Assembly (NCBI RefSeq): GCF_011395035.1
Contig: NZ_CP024768.1
Coordinates: 3,031,978 to 3,095,977 of the forward strand
Source: Pantoea cypripedii
GTDB lineage: Bacteria; Pseudomonadota; Gammaproteobacteria; Enterobacterales; Enterobacteriaceae
Direction of reading: 5' to 3'
DNA length: 64,000 nt
The notes under the pieces are model-generated. The model did no database searches. It had not been told where the DNA came from and saw nothing but the letters and a program-made list of their open reading frames with translations. Below, in pieces: positions 35,067 through 43,769 of this stretch; within the stretch, counting starts at the first letter, position 1; each line of letters starts with the position of its first letter. A program made the translations under genes and the position numbers.

Positions 35067-35093
35067 CTGCATCAACATAACGAGATTCCTGCT

Positions 35094-36695
35094 ATGAACG
35101 CCCAGCCTGCAGCGGCGCCGGCACCTCATCCTTTTACCCTGCGCCTCGCGCTCGGTCTGGTGGGGGTCCTGATTGCCGCACTCACCTCCGGTTTAAACGA
35201 TCGCGTCACCGATATTGCGCTGGCGGATATTCGTGCGGCCATCGGCATCAGTTACGATCAGGGTAGCTGGATTATTTCCGCCTATCAGGCTGCCGAAGTG
35301 GCCGCGATGATGATCGCCCCCTGGCTTGCGGTGACCTTCTCGTTACGTCGTTTTGCACTGACGGTGTCAGCAGGCTTTATGCTTACCGGTCTTCTGTTAC
35401 CCCTGCTGCCCAATGCCACGCTGTTTATCACCCTGCGTGTCATTCAGGGATTATTCGGCGGCGCGCTGCCCCCGTTGCTGATGACGGTAGCGCTACGCTT
35501 TTTACCTCCGCCGATCAAACTTTACGGCCTCGGTGCTTACGCACTGACTGCCACCTTCGGCCCCAATCTCGCCGCCACCCTCGCTGCCTTCTGGACCGAT
35601 GACGTCAGCTGGATGTTTGTGTTCTGGCAGATTGTCCCCTCCATGCTGGTCGCCATGCTGCTGATTGGCTGGGGCCTGCCGCAGGATCCCCTGCGCTTCG
35701 AGCGTTTCCGGCAGATGGATCTGTTCGGCATGCTCACCGGTTGTAGCGGCATTGCTATGCTGGTGCTGGCGCTGACCCAGGGAGAACGGCTGGACTGGCT
35801 CAGTTCACCGTTAATCATCGCGCTATTATTCAGCGCAGCGGCATTGCTGATTGTGTTCTTTATTAATGAATGGTTTCACCCGCTCCCCCTCTTTAAGTTG
35901 CAGATGCTGCTGCGGCGCAATCTGGCGCACGGTCTGCTGGCGCTGGCGGGCGTGCTGATTTTGTCACTGTCCGGCTCTGCCCTGCCCTCTGCCTACTTCG
36001 GCCAGATTGAAGGTTTCCGCACCCTGCAATTCGCGCCGCTGGCGCTGACGGTGGGTTTGCCGCAGTTGCTGATCGCACCGTTGATTGCCGCCCTGCTGAA
36101 TATCCGCTGGATTGACTGCCGCTGGATGCTGACGGCTGGCGTGGCGCTGCTGGTCATTTCCTGCCTGATGGGCATGCAGGTAACCACCGACTGGGGACGT
36201 CAGAATTTCTGGCTGATACAAATTTTGCAGGCTTTTGGTCAGCCGATGGTGATTTTGCCGGTGCTGATGAGCGCCACCAGCGTCGTCGCACCGCCGGAAG
36301 GTCCGTTTGCCTCGGCGATGTTCAACACCGTCCGTGGATTCTCCAGCGTCGCCGCCAGTACCCTGGTGGAGTGGTTTATCAGCCATCGCGAACAGTTTCA
36401 TTCCAATATCCTGGTGGGGAATGCCGCCAGCCATTCCTGGCTGATGACCGCGCCAACCAGCGCCCTGGCCAGCAGCAGTTTTCCGTTACTCCCCGATGGC
36501 AGCGCCAGCAGCAGCGAAAACCTGAGTGGTTTCGCCAGCCTGCTTAAACATCAGGCGATGGTGCTGAGCCTGAGCGACAGCTATCTGATGTTGATCGGCT
36601 TCGCCGCGCTGATGCTGTTGCTTACCGCCTGGCTGCCGAAACGTGTCTGGCCGCCACAAACCCTGATTCAACCTGTTACAAACACGTCGAGATAA
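35094..36695 (+). CDS. MFS multidrug efflux protein, DHA2 (EmrB-like, 14 segments)
   Basis: A 533-residue inner-membrane proton antiporter with about 14 membrane segments. It opens with LGLVGVLIAALTSGLNDRVTDIALADIRAAIG and keeps the motif region LRVIQGLFGGALPPLLMTVALR. With the HlyD-type adaptor encoded 5 bp downstream it should form a two-part pump that joins an outer-membrane channel. The start at 35094 is chosen because the longer frame to 35013 runs through the operators. It is regulated by the divergent IclR protein. Confidence 0.88.
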   Translation: MNAQPAAAPAPHPFTLRLALGLVGVLIAALTSGLNDRVTDIALADIRAAIGISYDQGSWIISAYQAAEVAAMMIAPWLAVTFSLRRFALTVSAGFMLTGLLLPLLPNATLFITLRVIQGLFGGALPPLLMTVALRFLPPPIKLYGLGAYALTATFGPNLAATLAAFWTDDVSWMFVFWQIVPSMLVAMLLIGWGLPQDPLRFERFRQMDLFGMLTGCSGIAMLVLALTQGERLDWLSSPLIIALLFSAAALLIVFFINEWFHPLPLFKLQMLLRRNLAHGLLALAGVLILSLSGSALPSAYFGQIEGFRTLQFAPLALTVGLPQLLIAPLIAALLNIRWIDCRWMLTAGVALLVISCLMGMQVTTDWGRQNFWLIQILQAFGQPMVILPVLMSATSVVAPPEGPFASAMFNTVRGFSSVAASTLVEWFISHREQFHSNILVGNAASHSWLMTAPTSALASSSFPLLPDGSASSSENLSGFASLLKHQAMVLSLSDSYLMLIGFAALMLLLTAWLPKRVWPPQTLIQPVTNTSR

Positions 36696-36700
36696 ATGAT

Positions 36701-37729
36701 ATGCGTGCTTTTGCTCTGAAGAGAACGGTGCTGCTGAGCGCCTTATTGCTGCTGTTGCTGGTGATGGCCTTTTTTGTCTGGTCGGCAATGACCCGCAACG
36801 ATCATCAAACCGATGATGCTTACGTCAACGCCGACTACACGCTGGTGGCACCGAAAGTCTCTGGCTATATCGCCAGCGTCAATGTCCAGGATAACCAGCG
36901 CGTCAAAGCCGGGGAACTGCTGGCCACACTGGACGATCGTGATTACCGCGTGGCACTGGAAACCGCCAAAGCCAATCTGGAAGTAAGCGAGGCCAAACGT
37001 CTGAGCAGCCAGGCGCAGCTGGAGCAGCAGCAATCCACCATCGACCAGGCTAAAGCCACGCTGGCGGCCAGCCAGGCTTCAGCGCAGTACGCCGGACAGA
37101 GTGCTGCCCGCTACGACAGCCTGTATAAAAGCGGCACCATCGCGGCCGACGAGCAGCAAAAAGCGTCGTCAACCCAGCGTTCTGCCGCCGCCACGGTGCG
37201 CCAGAGCGAAGCGGCTCTCGCCGCATCGGTCAAGGAGGTGGGAGTGTTGCAGGCCGCATTGCGTCAGGCTGAAGCGGATGTCAGCGCCGCCCAGGCCAGT
37301 GTCGACCAGGCGCAGTTAAACCTGTCTTACACGCGCATCGTCGCACCGGTTGATGGCATGGTTGGACAGCGTTCGGTGCGTCTCGGGGCCTATGTCACGG
37401 CGGGTACCCGTTTGCTGGCAGTGGTACCGTTGCAGCAAACCTATATCACAGCTAATTTTCTGGAAACGCAGTTGACAGATGTTCACCCAGGTCAGCCGGT
37501 GACGGTGCGGGTGGATGCCCTGCCCGGCAAAACGTTTTCTGGTCACGTTGACAGCATCGCTCCCGCGACGGGAGCCACCTTTTCCGCCATTTCGCCGGAT
37601 AACGCCACTGGCAACTATACTAAGGTGATTCAGCGTCTGCCGGTGAAAATCGTGCTGGATCCGAACCAATCCGATCTGGCGCAATTACGGGTAGGAATGT
37701 CGGCGATCCCGGAAATTGAGGTGCGGTAA
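36701..37729 (+). CDS. HlyD-family periplasmic adaptor (EmrA-like)
   Basis: A 342-residue membrane fusion protein: one N-terminal membrane anchor (VLLSALLLLLLVMAFFVWSA), the biotinyl-lipoyl half-motif DDAYVNADYTLVAPKVSGYI, a long helical hairpin rich in Ala and Gln (residues 95-205), and the second half-motif YTRIVAPVDGMVGQRSVRLGAYV. It partners the MFS pump encoded just upstream. Confidence 0.88.
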   Translation: MRAFALKRTVLLSALLLLLLVMAFFVWSAMTRNDHQTDDAYVNADYTLVAPKVSGYIASVNVQDNQRVKAGELLATLDDRDYRVALETAKANLEVSEAKRLSSQAQLEQQQSTIDQAKATLAASQASAQYAGQSAARYDSLYKSGTIAADEQQKASSTQRSAAATVRQSEAALAASVKEVGVLQAALRQAEADVSAAQASVDQAQLNLSYTRIVAPVDGMVGQRSVRLGAYVTAGTRLLAVVPLQQTYITANFLETQLTDVHPGQPVTVRVDALPGKTFSGHVDSIAPATGATFSAISPDNATGNYTKVIQRLPVKIVLDPNQSDLAQLRVGMSAIPEIEVR

Positions 37730-37930
37730 AAACGTGATAAATATCTCAGATCCGATCACTTTCTTTTCGGAAAGATTACGCGTAAATTAGCGTTCGATCC
37801 TGTTCTGAGTTTGCTCTGGACGACCTGAGAGAAAAGCGTGCGGCGGTTATGAACTTCACCTTTCTCTTATTCTGTCGCGTTACGCTGGCCTGGGATCGCC
37901 ATCGTCGTAACCGCTCAGAGGAGTTGTTGT

Positions 37931-38002
37931 GTGAAATACGCTTTGATGGGAATCTCTTTTTTCCTGTTAATCTGGGTCGGCACCTTCGTGCTGATGCTAT
38001 AG
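37931..38002 (+). CDS. ypdK: Small membrane protein YpdK
   Basis: A 23-codon gene starting with GTG; GAGGAG lies 5 bp upstream. The peptide MKYALMGISFFLLIWVGTF plus VLML is a single membrane segment. It aligns without gaps with E. coli YpdK (also 23 residues, beginning MKYFFMGISF) and sits in the same place beside alaC. The E. coli protein is expressed and membrane-localised; its role is not known. A terminator follows 17 bp after the stop. Confidence 0.9.
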   Translation: MKYALMGISFFLLIWVGTFVLML

Positions 38003-38019
38003 AGCCACCAGAAAGTCAT

Positions 38020-38045
38020 AAAGGGCGACAACACTGTCGCCCTTT
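38020..38045. terminator. Bidirectional terminator ypdK/alaC
   Basis: AAAGGGCGACA-acac-TGTCGCCCTTT is a perfect 11-bp stem between the converging ypdK and alaC genes. Confidence 0.85.
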
Positions 38046-38056
38046 GCTCAAAAATT

Positions 38057-39289
38057 CTACTCTTCTTCTGTTACCTTCAACGTTCCCGGCAAAATACCAT
38101 CCGCACGAAACATCGCTTTAATGCCGCGCACCGCCTGACGAATACGGTCACTGTTTTCAATCAGTGCGAAACGCACATGAGTATCGCCGTAATCACCAAA
38201 GCCGATACCCGGTGACACGCACACTTTAGCTTCCTGTAGCAGCAGTTTGGCAAACTCCAGCGAACCGAGATGCGCATAGTGGTCAGGTATTTTCGCCCAG
38301 ACATACATGGAGGCTTTTGGCATCTCCACCATCCAGCCCGCTTCATGCAGTCCTTTCACCAGCACATCACGACGGCGTTTATATTGCTCGGCGATGTCGC
38401 GAACGCATTGCTGATCGCCTTCCAGCGCAGCAATCGCCGCCACCTGCAACGGTGTAAAGGTGCCGTAGTCATGGTAACTCTTGATACGTGCCAGCGCCGC
38501 CACCAGCTCTTTGTTGCCGACCATGAAGCCGATACGCCAGCCCGCCATATTGTAGCTTTTCGACAGGGTGAAAAACTCCACCGCCACATCACGAGCACCC
38601 GGCACCTGCATGATAGACGGGGCTTTCCAGCCATCGTAAACAATGTCGGCATAGGCCAGATCGTGGATAACCAGCACGTTGTATTGCTTCGCCAGCGCAA
38701 TTACCCGCTCGAAGAAGTCCAGCTCGACGCACTGCGCGGTTGGATTCGACGGGAAGCCGAGGATCATCATCTTCGGTTTCGGGTAGCTTTCGCGAATCGC
38801 GCGTTCCAGTTCGTTAAAGAAATCGACGCCCGCTACCAGCGGCACAGAACGGACCTGTGCACCGGCAATCACCGCGCCGTAGATATGAATGGGATAACTG
38901 GGATTCGGCACCAGCACGGTGTCGCCATGGTCGAGCGTCGCCAGCATCAGATGCGCCAGCCCCTCTTTCGAACCGATGGTAACAATGGCTTCGGACTCCG
39001 GATCGATATCCACCTGATAGCGGTCCGCATACCAGCGCGAAATAGCACGACGCAGACGCGGAATACCTTTGGAGGTGGAGTAACCATGGGTGTCGTCACG
39101 CTGCGCCACCTGGCACAACTTTTCCACGATATGCGGCGGCGTAGGGCCGTCCGGGTTCCCCATCGAAAAATCGATGATGTCTTCGCCGCGCCGACGCGCA
39201 GCCATCTTCAATTCAGCGGTGATGTTAAAAACGTAAGGGGGAAGGCGTTCAATACGGGAAAAACGACGGGGTGTGCTGTTATCAGCCAT
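38057..39289 (-). CDS. alaC: Glutamate-pyruvate aminotransferase AlaC
   Basis: AlaC makes alanine from pyruvate and glutamate with PLP. It is 410 residues (E. coli 412). The N-terminal IIDFSMGNPDGPTPPHIVEK and the PLP-lysine motif TLSKSYNMAGWRIGFMVG are characteristic. It neighbours ypdK as in E. coli. The pyruvate-sensing ypdAB genes follow within 1 kb. Confidence 0.94.
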   Translation of the reverse strand: MADNSTPRRFSRIERLPPYVFNITAELKMAARRRGEDIIDFSMGNPDGPTPPHIVEKLCQVAQRDDTHGYSTSKGIPRLRRAISRWYADRYQVDIDPESEAIVTIGSKEGLAHLMLATLDHGDTVLVPNPSYPIHIYGAVIAGAQVRSVPLVAGVDFFNELERAIRESYPKPKMMILGFPSNPTAQCVELDFFERVIALAKQYNVLVIHDLAYADIVYDGWKAPSIMQVPGARDVAVEFFTLSKSYNMAGWRIGFMVGNKELVAALARIKSYHDYGTFTPLQVAAIAALEGDQQCVRDIAEQYKRRRDVLVKGLHEAGWMVEMPKASMYVWAKIPDHYAHLGSLEFAKLLLQEAKVCVSPGIGFGDYGDTHVRFALIENSDRIRQAVRGIKAMFRADGILPGTLKVTEEE

Positions 39290-39407
39290 GATGTCCTCTG
39301 GAGTACGTTAGCGCCCGGACCGTCCGAGCGACGTGGGTCACTGCTGTGACCGAACCAAGAACATAACGCGGCGATAACCGGATTGTCGAGCGCCGAAGAT
39401 AATTTTT

Positions 39408-39932
39408 TTATTTTTGTGGATTCAGGCGGCCGAACACCCAATCGTTTACCCATTGGCCATTTAGCAGATAATTATCCCGCAGAATCCCCTCCAGCGCGAA
39501 ATCATTCTTCTCCAGAATGCGTCGTGACGGCCAATTCCCCTCCACCACCAGCGCTTTTAGTTTATGAAATTCCGCCTGGAACAAAAACGTGCACAGCGCG
39601 CCCAACGCCTCACTGCCATAACCCTGCCCGGTGAAGCGGTGCAACATCATGTAACCGACTTCAGCCTGGCGATTTGGCTCCCATTCGGGGTTACAACCAA
39701 ACAAGCCGATGGCCTCTCCGCTGTCGCGCAGACGGGCGACCAGGCACAGCATATGAAAACTGGTGACCAGCCAGGGGGCAAGACGTTCGGTAAAGCGCTG
39801 CCGGATATCCTCCTCGTCGGGGATCTCACTGACCCAGGTCATGGTCGCGGCATCTTCGTGGACCGCTTTAAAGATCTGCCAGTCTTCCGGTTGCAACCGG
39901 CTGAGGGTCAAACGAGCAGTGACTAATTGCAT
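39408..39932 (-). CDS. GNAT family N-acetyltransferase (RimJ/RimL-like)
   Basis: A 174-residue acetyltransferase. The N-terminal LVTARLTLSRLQPEDWQIFKAV and the acetyl-CoA loop VGYMMLHRFTGQGYGSEALG (Q/RxxGxG/A type) followed by NWPSRRILEKNDFALEGILR place it in the RimJ/RimL-type group that modifies protein N-termini or small amines. The start at 39932 has GGAG 8 bp upstream. The target is unknown. Confidence 0.85.
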   Translation of the reverse strand: MQLVTARLTLSRLQPEDWQIFKAVHEDAATMTWVSEIPDEEDIRQRFTERLAPWLVTSFHMLCLVARLRDSGEAIGLFGCNPEWEPNRQAEVGYMMLHRFTGQGYGSEALGALCTFLFQAEFHKLKALVVEGNWPSRRILEKNDFALEGILRDNYLLNGQWVNDWVFGRLNPQK

Positions 39933-40108
39933 GGTTACACTCCGAAAAAGGCTTAGGCCAACATAACAAACCGGACCAGTGACCGGAAGTCGCAACTACC
40001 GGGAAAAGATAATCCTCTTTTTAGCACTCAGGATTTCCTCTTTTTGTTTTCTGGCCGTTAAAAATTGATCCTGGCCATAAGAAGTGCCCGGAGCCTGCCA
40101 GGGCGCTG

Positions 40109-40124
40109 GCAGATCTCGATCACA
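40109..40124 (+). promoter_or_regulatory. CRP-like half-strong site upstream of ypdA
   Basis: GCAGA-tctcga-TCACA matches the CRP consensus TGTGA-N6-TCACA perfectly in the right half and in two bases of the left. It lies 41 bp before the ypdA start. This is suggestive only. Confidence 0.35.
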
Positions 40125-40164
40125 TTTTTTATCATAGCCCTAACCCTTTTTCGTTAGCGACGAG

Positions 40165-41880
40165 ATGCCTGTGCCCTCTCACTTTGACATGCTGCTGGCG
40201 GTTTTTGACCGCGCCGCACTGATGCTGATTTGCCTGTTTTTCCTCACCCGTACCCGGGCGTTTCGCCAGCTGTTGCAAAAAGATGAGCACTCGCGTCAGG
40301 AAAAAGTGGTGGTGACGGCAATCTTCTCGCTGTTTGCGCTGTTCAGCACCTGGTCAGGTATTGATGTCGATGGTTCACTGCTTAATGTGCGCGTGATTGC
40401 GGTGATGTCGGGTGGCATCTTATTTGGCCCCTGGGTGGGCATCGCCACGGGCGTTATTGCCGGATTACACCGCTTTCTGATTGATATTCATGGCATTACT
40501 TCGATTCCCTGTCTGATCACCAGCATCATTGCCGGTATCGCCTCAGGGGCGATTAATCGCCGGGTCAGCAAGGAGCAGCGCTGGCGTGCGGGTATTCTCG
40601 GTGGCATGTTGTGTGAAACCCTGACCATGCTGTTGATTGTGCTGTGGGCCAGACCGATGTCGCTCGGTCTCGATATTGTTTCCGAGATTGCACTGCCGAT
40701 GATCCTGGGCGCATCCAGCATCGGGTTAATCGTACTGCTGGTGCAGAGCGTTGAAGGGGAAAAAGAGGCGATTGCGGCCCGCCAGGCCAAGCTGGCGCTG
40801 GAGATTGCTAACAAAACGCTGCCGCTGTTTCGCCAGGTCAACAGCGATTCATTGCACCAGATTTGCGACATCATACGCAGCGAAATTCATGCGGATGCGG
40901 TGGCGATCACCAATACCAAACAGATTCTTGCCTACGTCGGCTATGGCGAAGAAAACTATCACGATGGGGATGACGGCCTCAGCCCCACCACCGCCCAGGC
41001 GATCACCAGCCGAAAAATTATCATCAAGAATAATGACGAAGCGCACCGAACCAAAGATATCCACTCGATGCTGGTTATTCCCCTTTGGGAAAAAGGGGAA
41101 GTCACCGGGACGCTAAAAATCTATTATCGTCGCGCGCATCGCATCACCGGATCGCTGAAAGAGATGGCGGTTGGCCTGTCGCAAATCATCTCCACCCAGC
41201 TGGAAGTGTCGCGTGCTGAGCAGCTGCGTGAGATGGCAAACAAAGCTGAGCTGCGCGCGTTACAAAGCAAGATCAACCCGCATTTCCTGTTTAACGCGCT
41301 GAACGCAATCTCCGCCTCGATTCGCCTCAATCCCGATACCGCCCGGCAACTGGTGATCAATTTGTCACGCTACCTGCGCTATAACCTGGAACTGAATGAT
41401 GACGAACCTATCGATATCAAGAAAGAGCTGTGGCAGGTGAAGGATTATATCGCGATCGAACAGGCACGTTTCGGTGACAAACTGTCGATGATTTACGATG
41501 TCGATGAAGATCTGCATTTCACCCTGCCCAGCCTGCTGATCCAGCCACTGGTGGAGAATGCCATTGTGCACGGCATTCAGCCCTGCCGTGGTAAAGGGGT
41601 GGTCACGCTCAGCGTGAAAGACCTGGGCGACCAGGTGCGCGTGTCAGTGCGTGATACCGGAGCCGGCATTAGCGACGACGTGATGGCGCGCGTGGCGCGT
41701 GACGAAATGCCCGGTAATAAAATCGGCCTGCTTAATGTGCATCATCGGGTGAAACTGCTTTCCGGCCAGGGATTAACCATCGTGCGTCATCAGCCCGGCA
41801 CCGAAATTTCCTTTACCCTTAGCAAAAATGGCCACCGGTTGCCCACACCGCTTGTCAGCCAGACGGAAACCTCAGCGTGA
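40165..41880 (+). CDS. ypdA: Pyruvate-sensing histidine kinase YpdA (PyrS)
   Basis: YpdA is a LytS-type sensor kinase responding to extracellular pyruvate. It is 571 residues (E. coli 565): five or six membrane segments in a 5TM-LYT domain (FALFSTWSGIDVDGSLLNVR, MSGGILFGPWVGIATGVIAG), a GAF-like domain (residues 225-340), the phospho-acceptor motif KINPHFLFNALNAISASIRL and ATPase boxes (VENAIVHGIQP; DTGAGISDD). Its stop overlaps the ypdB start. Confidence 0.95.
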   Translation: MPVPSHFDMLLAVFDRAALMLICLFFLTRTRAFRQLLQKDEHSRQEKVVVTAIFSLFALFSTWSGIDVDGSLLNVRVIAVMSGGILFGPWVGIATGVIAGLHRFLIDIHGITSIPCLITSIIAGIASGAINRRVSKEQRWRAGILGGMLCETLTMLLIVLWARPMSLGLDIVSEIALPMILGASSIGLIVLLVQSVEGEKEAIAARQAKLALEIANKTLPLFRQVNSDSLHQICDIIRSEIHADAVAITNTKQILAYVGYGEENYHDGDDGLSPTTAQAITSRKIIIKNNDEAHRTKDIHSMLVIPLWEKGEVTGTLKIYYRRAHRITGSLKEMAVGLSQIISTQLEVSRAEQLREMANKAELRALQSKINPHFLFNALNAISASIRLNPDTARQLVINLSRYLRYNLELNDDEPIDIKKELWQVKDYIAIEQARFGDKLSMIYDVDEDLHFTLPSLLIQPLVENAIVHGIQPCRGKGVVTLSVKDLGDQVRVSVRDTGAGISDDVMARVARDEMPGNKIGLLNVHHRVKLLSGQGLTIVRHQPGTEISFTLSKNGHRLPTPLVSQTETSA

Positions 41881-42605
41881 AAGCCATCATTGTCGAAGAC
41901 GAGTTTCTGGCGCAGCAGGAGCTGAGCTGGATGATTCAGCATCATAGCCAGATCAGCATTGAAGCCTGTTTTGATGACGGTCTGGAAGTGCTGAAATATC
42001 TGCAAAACCATCGTGTCGATGTCATTTTCCTCGACATCAATATCCCGTCACTGGATGGCATGTTGCTGGCGCAAAACATTAATCAGTTCGCGCACAAACC
42101 GTTGATCGTGTTTATCACCGCCTGGAAAGAACATGCGGTGGAAGCCTTCGAGCTGGAAGCCTTTGACTACATTCTGAAGCCGTATCACGAGTCGCGCATT
42201 ATCACCATGCTCAACAAACTGGAAGCCAGCTGGCAACAGCAGCAATCGCCCGCCAGCAATCCGCAATCCAGCGTTCCGCAGACGGTGAATCTGGTAAAAG
42301 ATGAGCGCATCATCGTGACCGACATCAACGATATTTATTATGTCGAAGCGCACGAGAAGCTGACGTTCGTTTATACGCGACGTGAAGCCTACGTGATGTC
42401 GATGACCATCAGTGAGTTTTGCAGCCGTCTGCCCGAATCCGCTTTCTTTCGTTGTCACCGTTCGTACTGCGTCAACCTGAGTAAAATTCGCGAAATCGAA
42501 CCCTGGTTTAACAATACCTATCTGGTGAAACTCCGTGATTTGGACGCGCAGGTCCCGGTGAGCCGCAGCAAGGTGAAAGCCTTCCGGCAATTGATGCGTT
42601 TGTAA
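41877..42605 (+). CDS. ypdB: LytTR response regulator YpdB (PyrR)
   Basis: A 242-residue response regulator (E. coli 244): a receiver domain with phospho-acceptor Asp53 in VDVIFLDINIPSLDGM, and a C-terminal LytTR DNA-binding domain (YYVEAHEKLTFVYTRREAYV, FFRCHRSYCVNLSKIREIEP). It starts with GTG overlapping the ypdA stop by 4 bp, so the pair is translationally coupled. The expected target is yhjX, present at 29.7 kb with a matching direct repeat. The AraC-type gene ypdC that follows in E. coli is absent; glk comes next. Confidence 0.95.
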   Translation: MKAIIVEDEFLAQQELSWMIQHHSQISIEACFDDGLEVLKYLQNHRVDVIFLDINIPSLDGMLLAQNINQFAHKPLIVFITAWKEHAVEAFELEAFDYILKPYHESRIITMLNKLEASWQQQQSPASNPQSSVPQTVNLVKDERIIVTDINDIYYVEAHEKLTFVYTRREAYVMSMTISEFCSRLPESAFFRCHRSYCVNLSKIREIEPWFNNTYLVKLRDLDAQVPVSRSKVKAFRQLMRL

Positions 42606-42633
42606 GGCGAACGACGTCTTCAGCCGTTCGCCT
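42605..42633. terminator. Stem-loop between ypdB and glk
   Basis: AGGCGAACG-N11-CGTTCGCCT forms a 9-bp stem in the gap between converging genes. T-tracts are lacking, so termination is inferred from position. Confidence 0.6.
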
Positions 42634-42641
42634 GTGAAGGA

Positions 42642-43607
42642 TTACAGCACGCGACCCAGTGTCTGGCGCAGGTGGGCACCGGCACCGAGCAGACCCGGTT
42701 GATCGTGCGTGATCATATAAACCGGGATATCCACCAGGTAATCGCGGAAGCGACCTTTATCTTCAAACGCGGCACGGAAACCCGAGGCTTTAAAGAAGTC
42801 GAGGAAACGCGGCACGATACCACCGGCAATATAAACGCCACCAAAGGTGCCCAGGTTGAGCGCCAGGTTACCGCCGAAGCGTCCCATGATGACGCAGAAC
42901 AGCGACAGGGCGCGACGACAATCAATGCAGCTGTCTTTCAGTGCGCGTTCGGTGACATCCTTCGGCTTCAGGTTTTCCGGTTCACGCTGATCCGATTTAA
43001 CGATGGCGCGGTACAGGTTGACCAGCCCGGAACCGGACAACACGCGCTCCGCCGAGACATGGCCCAGCTCCGCCCGCAATACTTCCAGAATCTCGCCCTC
43101 TTCTTCGCTGTTGGGGGCGAAATCAACGTGACCGCCCTCACCTGGCAGGCTCACCCAACGTTTATCCACGTGGACCAGATGGCTGACACCAAGCCCGGTG
43201 CCTGCACCATAGATGGCGATCGGTTTGTCCTGCACCGGCGCTTTGCCGCCGAACTGAATCACATCGTTTTCTGCCAGCATCGGCACCGCCATCGAAATCG
43301 CGGTGAAATCATTGATGATTTCCAGATGGGCAAAACCGAGGCTCTCTTTCATCTGCTTCGTGGAGAAGGCCCAGTCATGATTGGTCATTTCGACCCAGTC
43401 GCCGGTAATCGGGCAGGCGATGGCGATGCAACCATCTTTGATGTCCTGTTTCTGCTCATCCAGATAGTGACGGATGACCGCTTCAAGGTTGTCATAGTCT
43501 GATGTTGAGAATGTTTTGGCCTGGGAGATGGCACCGGTTTCCACCTCACACAGGGCGAGACGGGCGTTAGTACCGCCCACATCGCCGACCAGGGCGTATT
43601 TTGTCAT
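42642..43607 (-). CDS. glk: Glucokinase
   Basis: Glk phosphorylates intracellular glucose with ATP. The 321 residues equal E. coli. The ATP-binding opening ALVGDVGGTNARLALCEVET, the catalytic NHDWAFSTKQM segment and GAGTGLGVSHLVHVDKRWV are present. It converges with ypdB and is followed upstream by ipdC on the same strand, with a terminator between. Confidence 0.97.
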   Translation of the reverse strand: MTKYALVGDVGGTNARLALCEVETGAISQAKTFSTSDYDNLEAVIRHYLDEQKQDIKDGCIAIACPITGDWVEMTNHDWAFSTKQMKESLGFAHLEIINDFTAISMAVPMLAENDVIQFGGKAPVQDKPIAIYGAGTGLGVSHLVHVDKRWVSLPGEGGHVDFAPNSEEEGEILEVLRAELGHVSAERVLSGSGLVNLYRAIVKSDQREPENLKPKDVTERALKDSCIDCRRALSLFCVIMGRFGGNLALNLGTFGGVYIAGGIVPRFLDFFKASGFRAAFEDKGRFRDYLVDIPVYMITHDQPGLLGAGAHLRQTLGRVL

Positions 43608-43663
43608 TCTTCTGCTGCTCCGCTTGGGTCATAAATAATTGCAGGACACTATAAAAGCCTGCC

Positions 43664-43702
43664 AATAAAACAACAACGCCCATCAGTGCGTCAGATGGGC
43701 GT
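43664..43702 (-). terminator. Terminator after ipdC
   Basis: ACGCCCATC-N9-GATGGGCGT forms a 9-bp stem. On the minus strand it is followed by TGTTGTTTTATT, a plausible Rho-independent terminator 68 bp after the ipdC stop. Confidence 0.7.
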
Positions 43703-43769
43703 ATTCACTCAGGTGCGGGCACATCCTGACATGCACCCGGCTGACTGCACAGAGGCAACTGTCCGAAAC

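Noticed and set aside
37849..38121. 90-codon plus-strand frame overlapping ypdK and alaC
   Set aside because: It runs over the ypdK gene and through the bidirectional terminator into alaC in another frame; ypdK explains the region.
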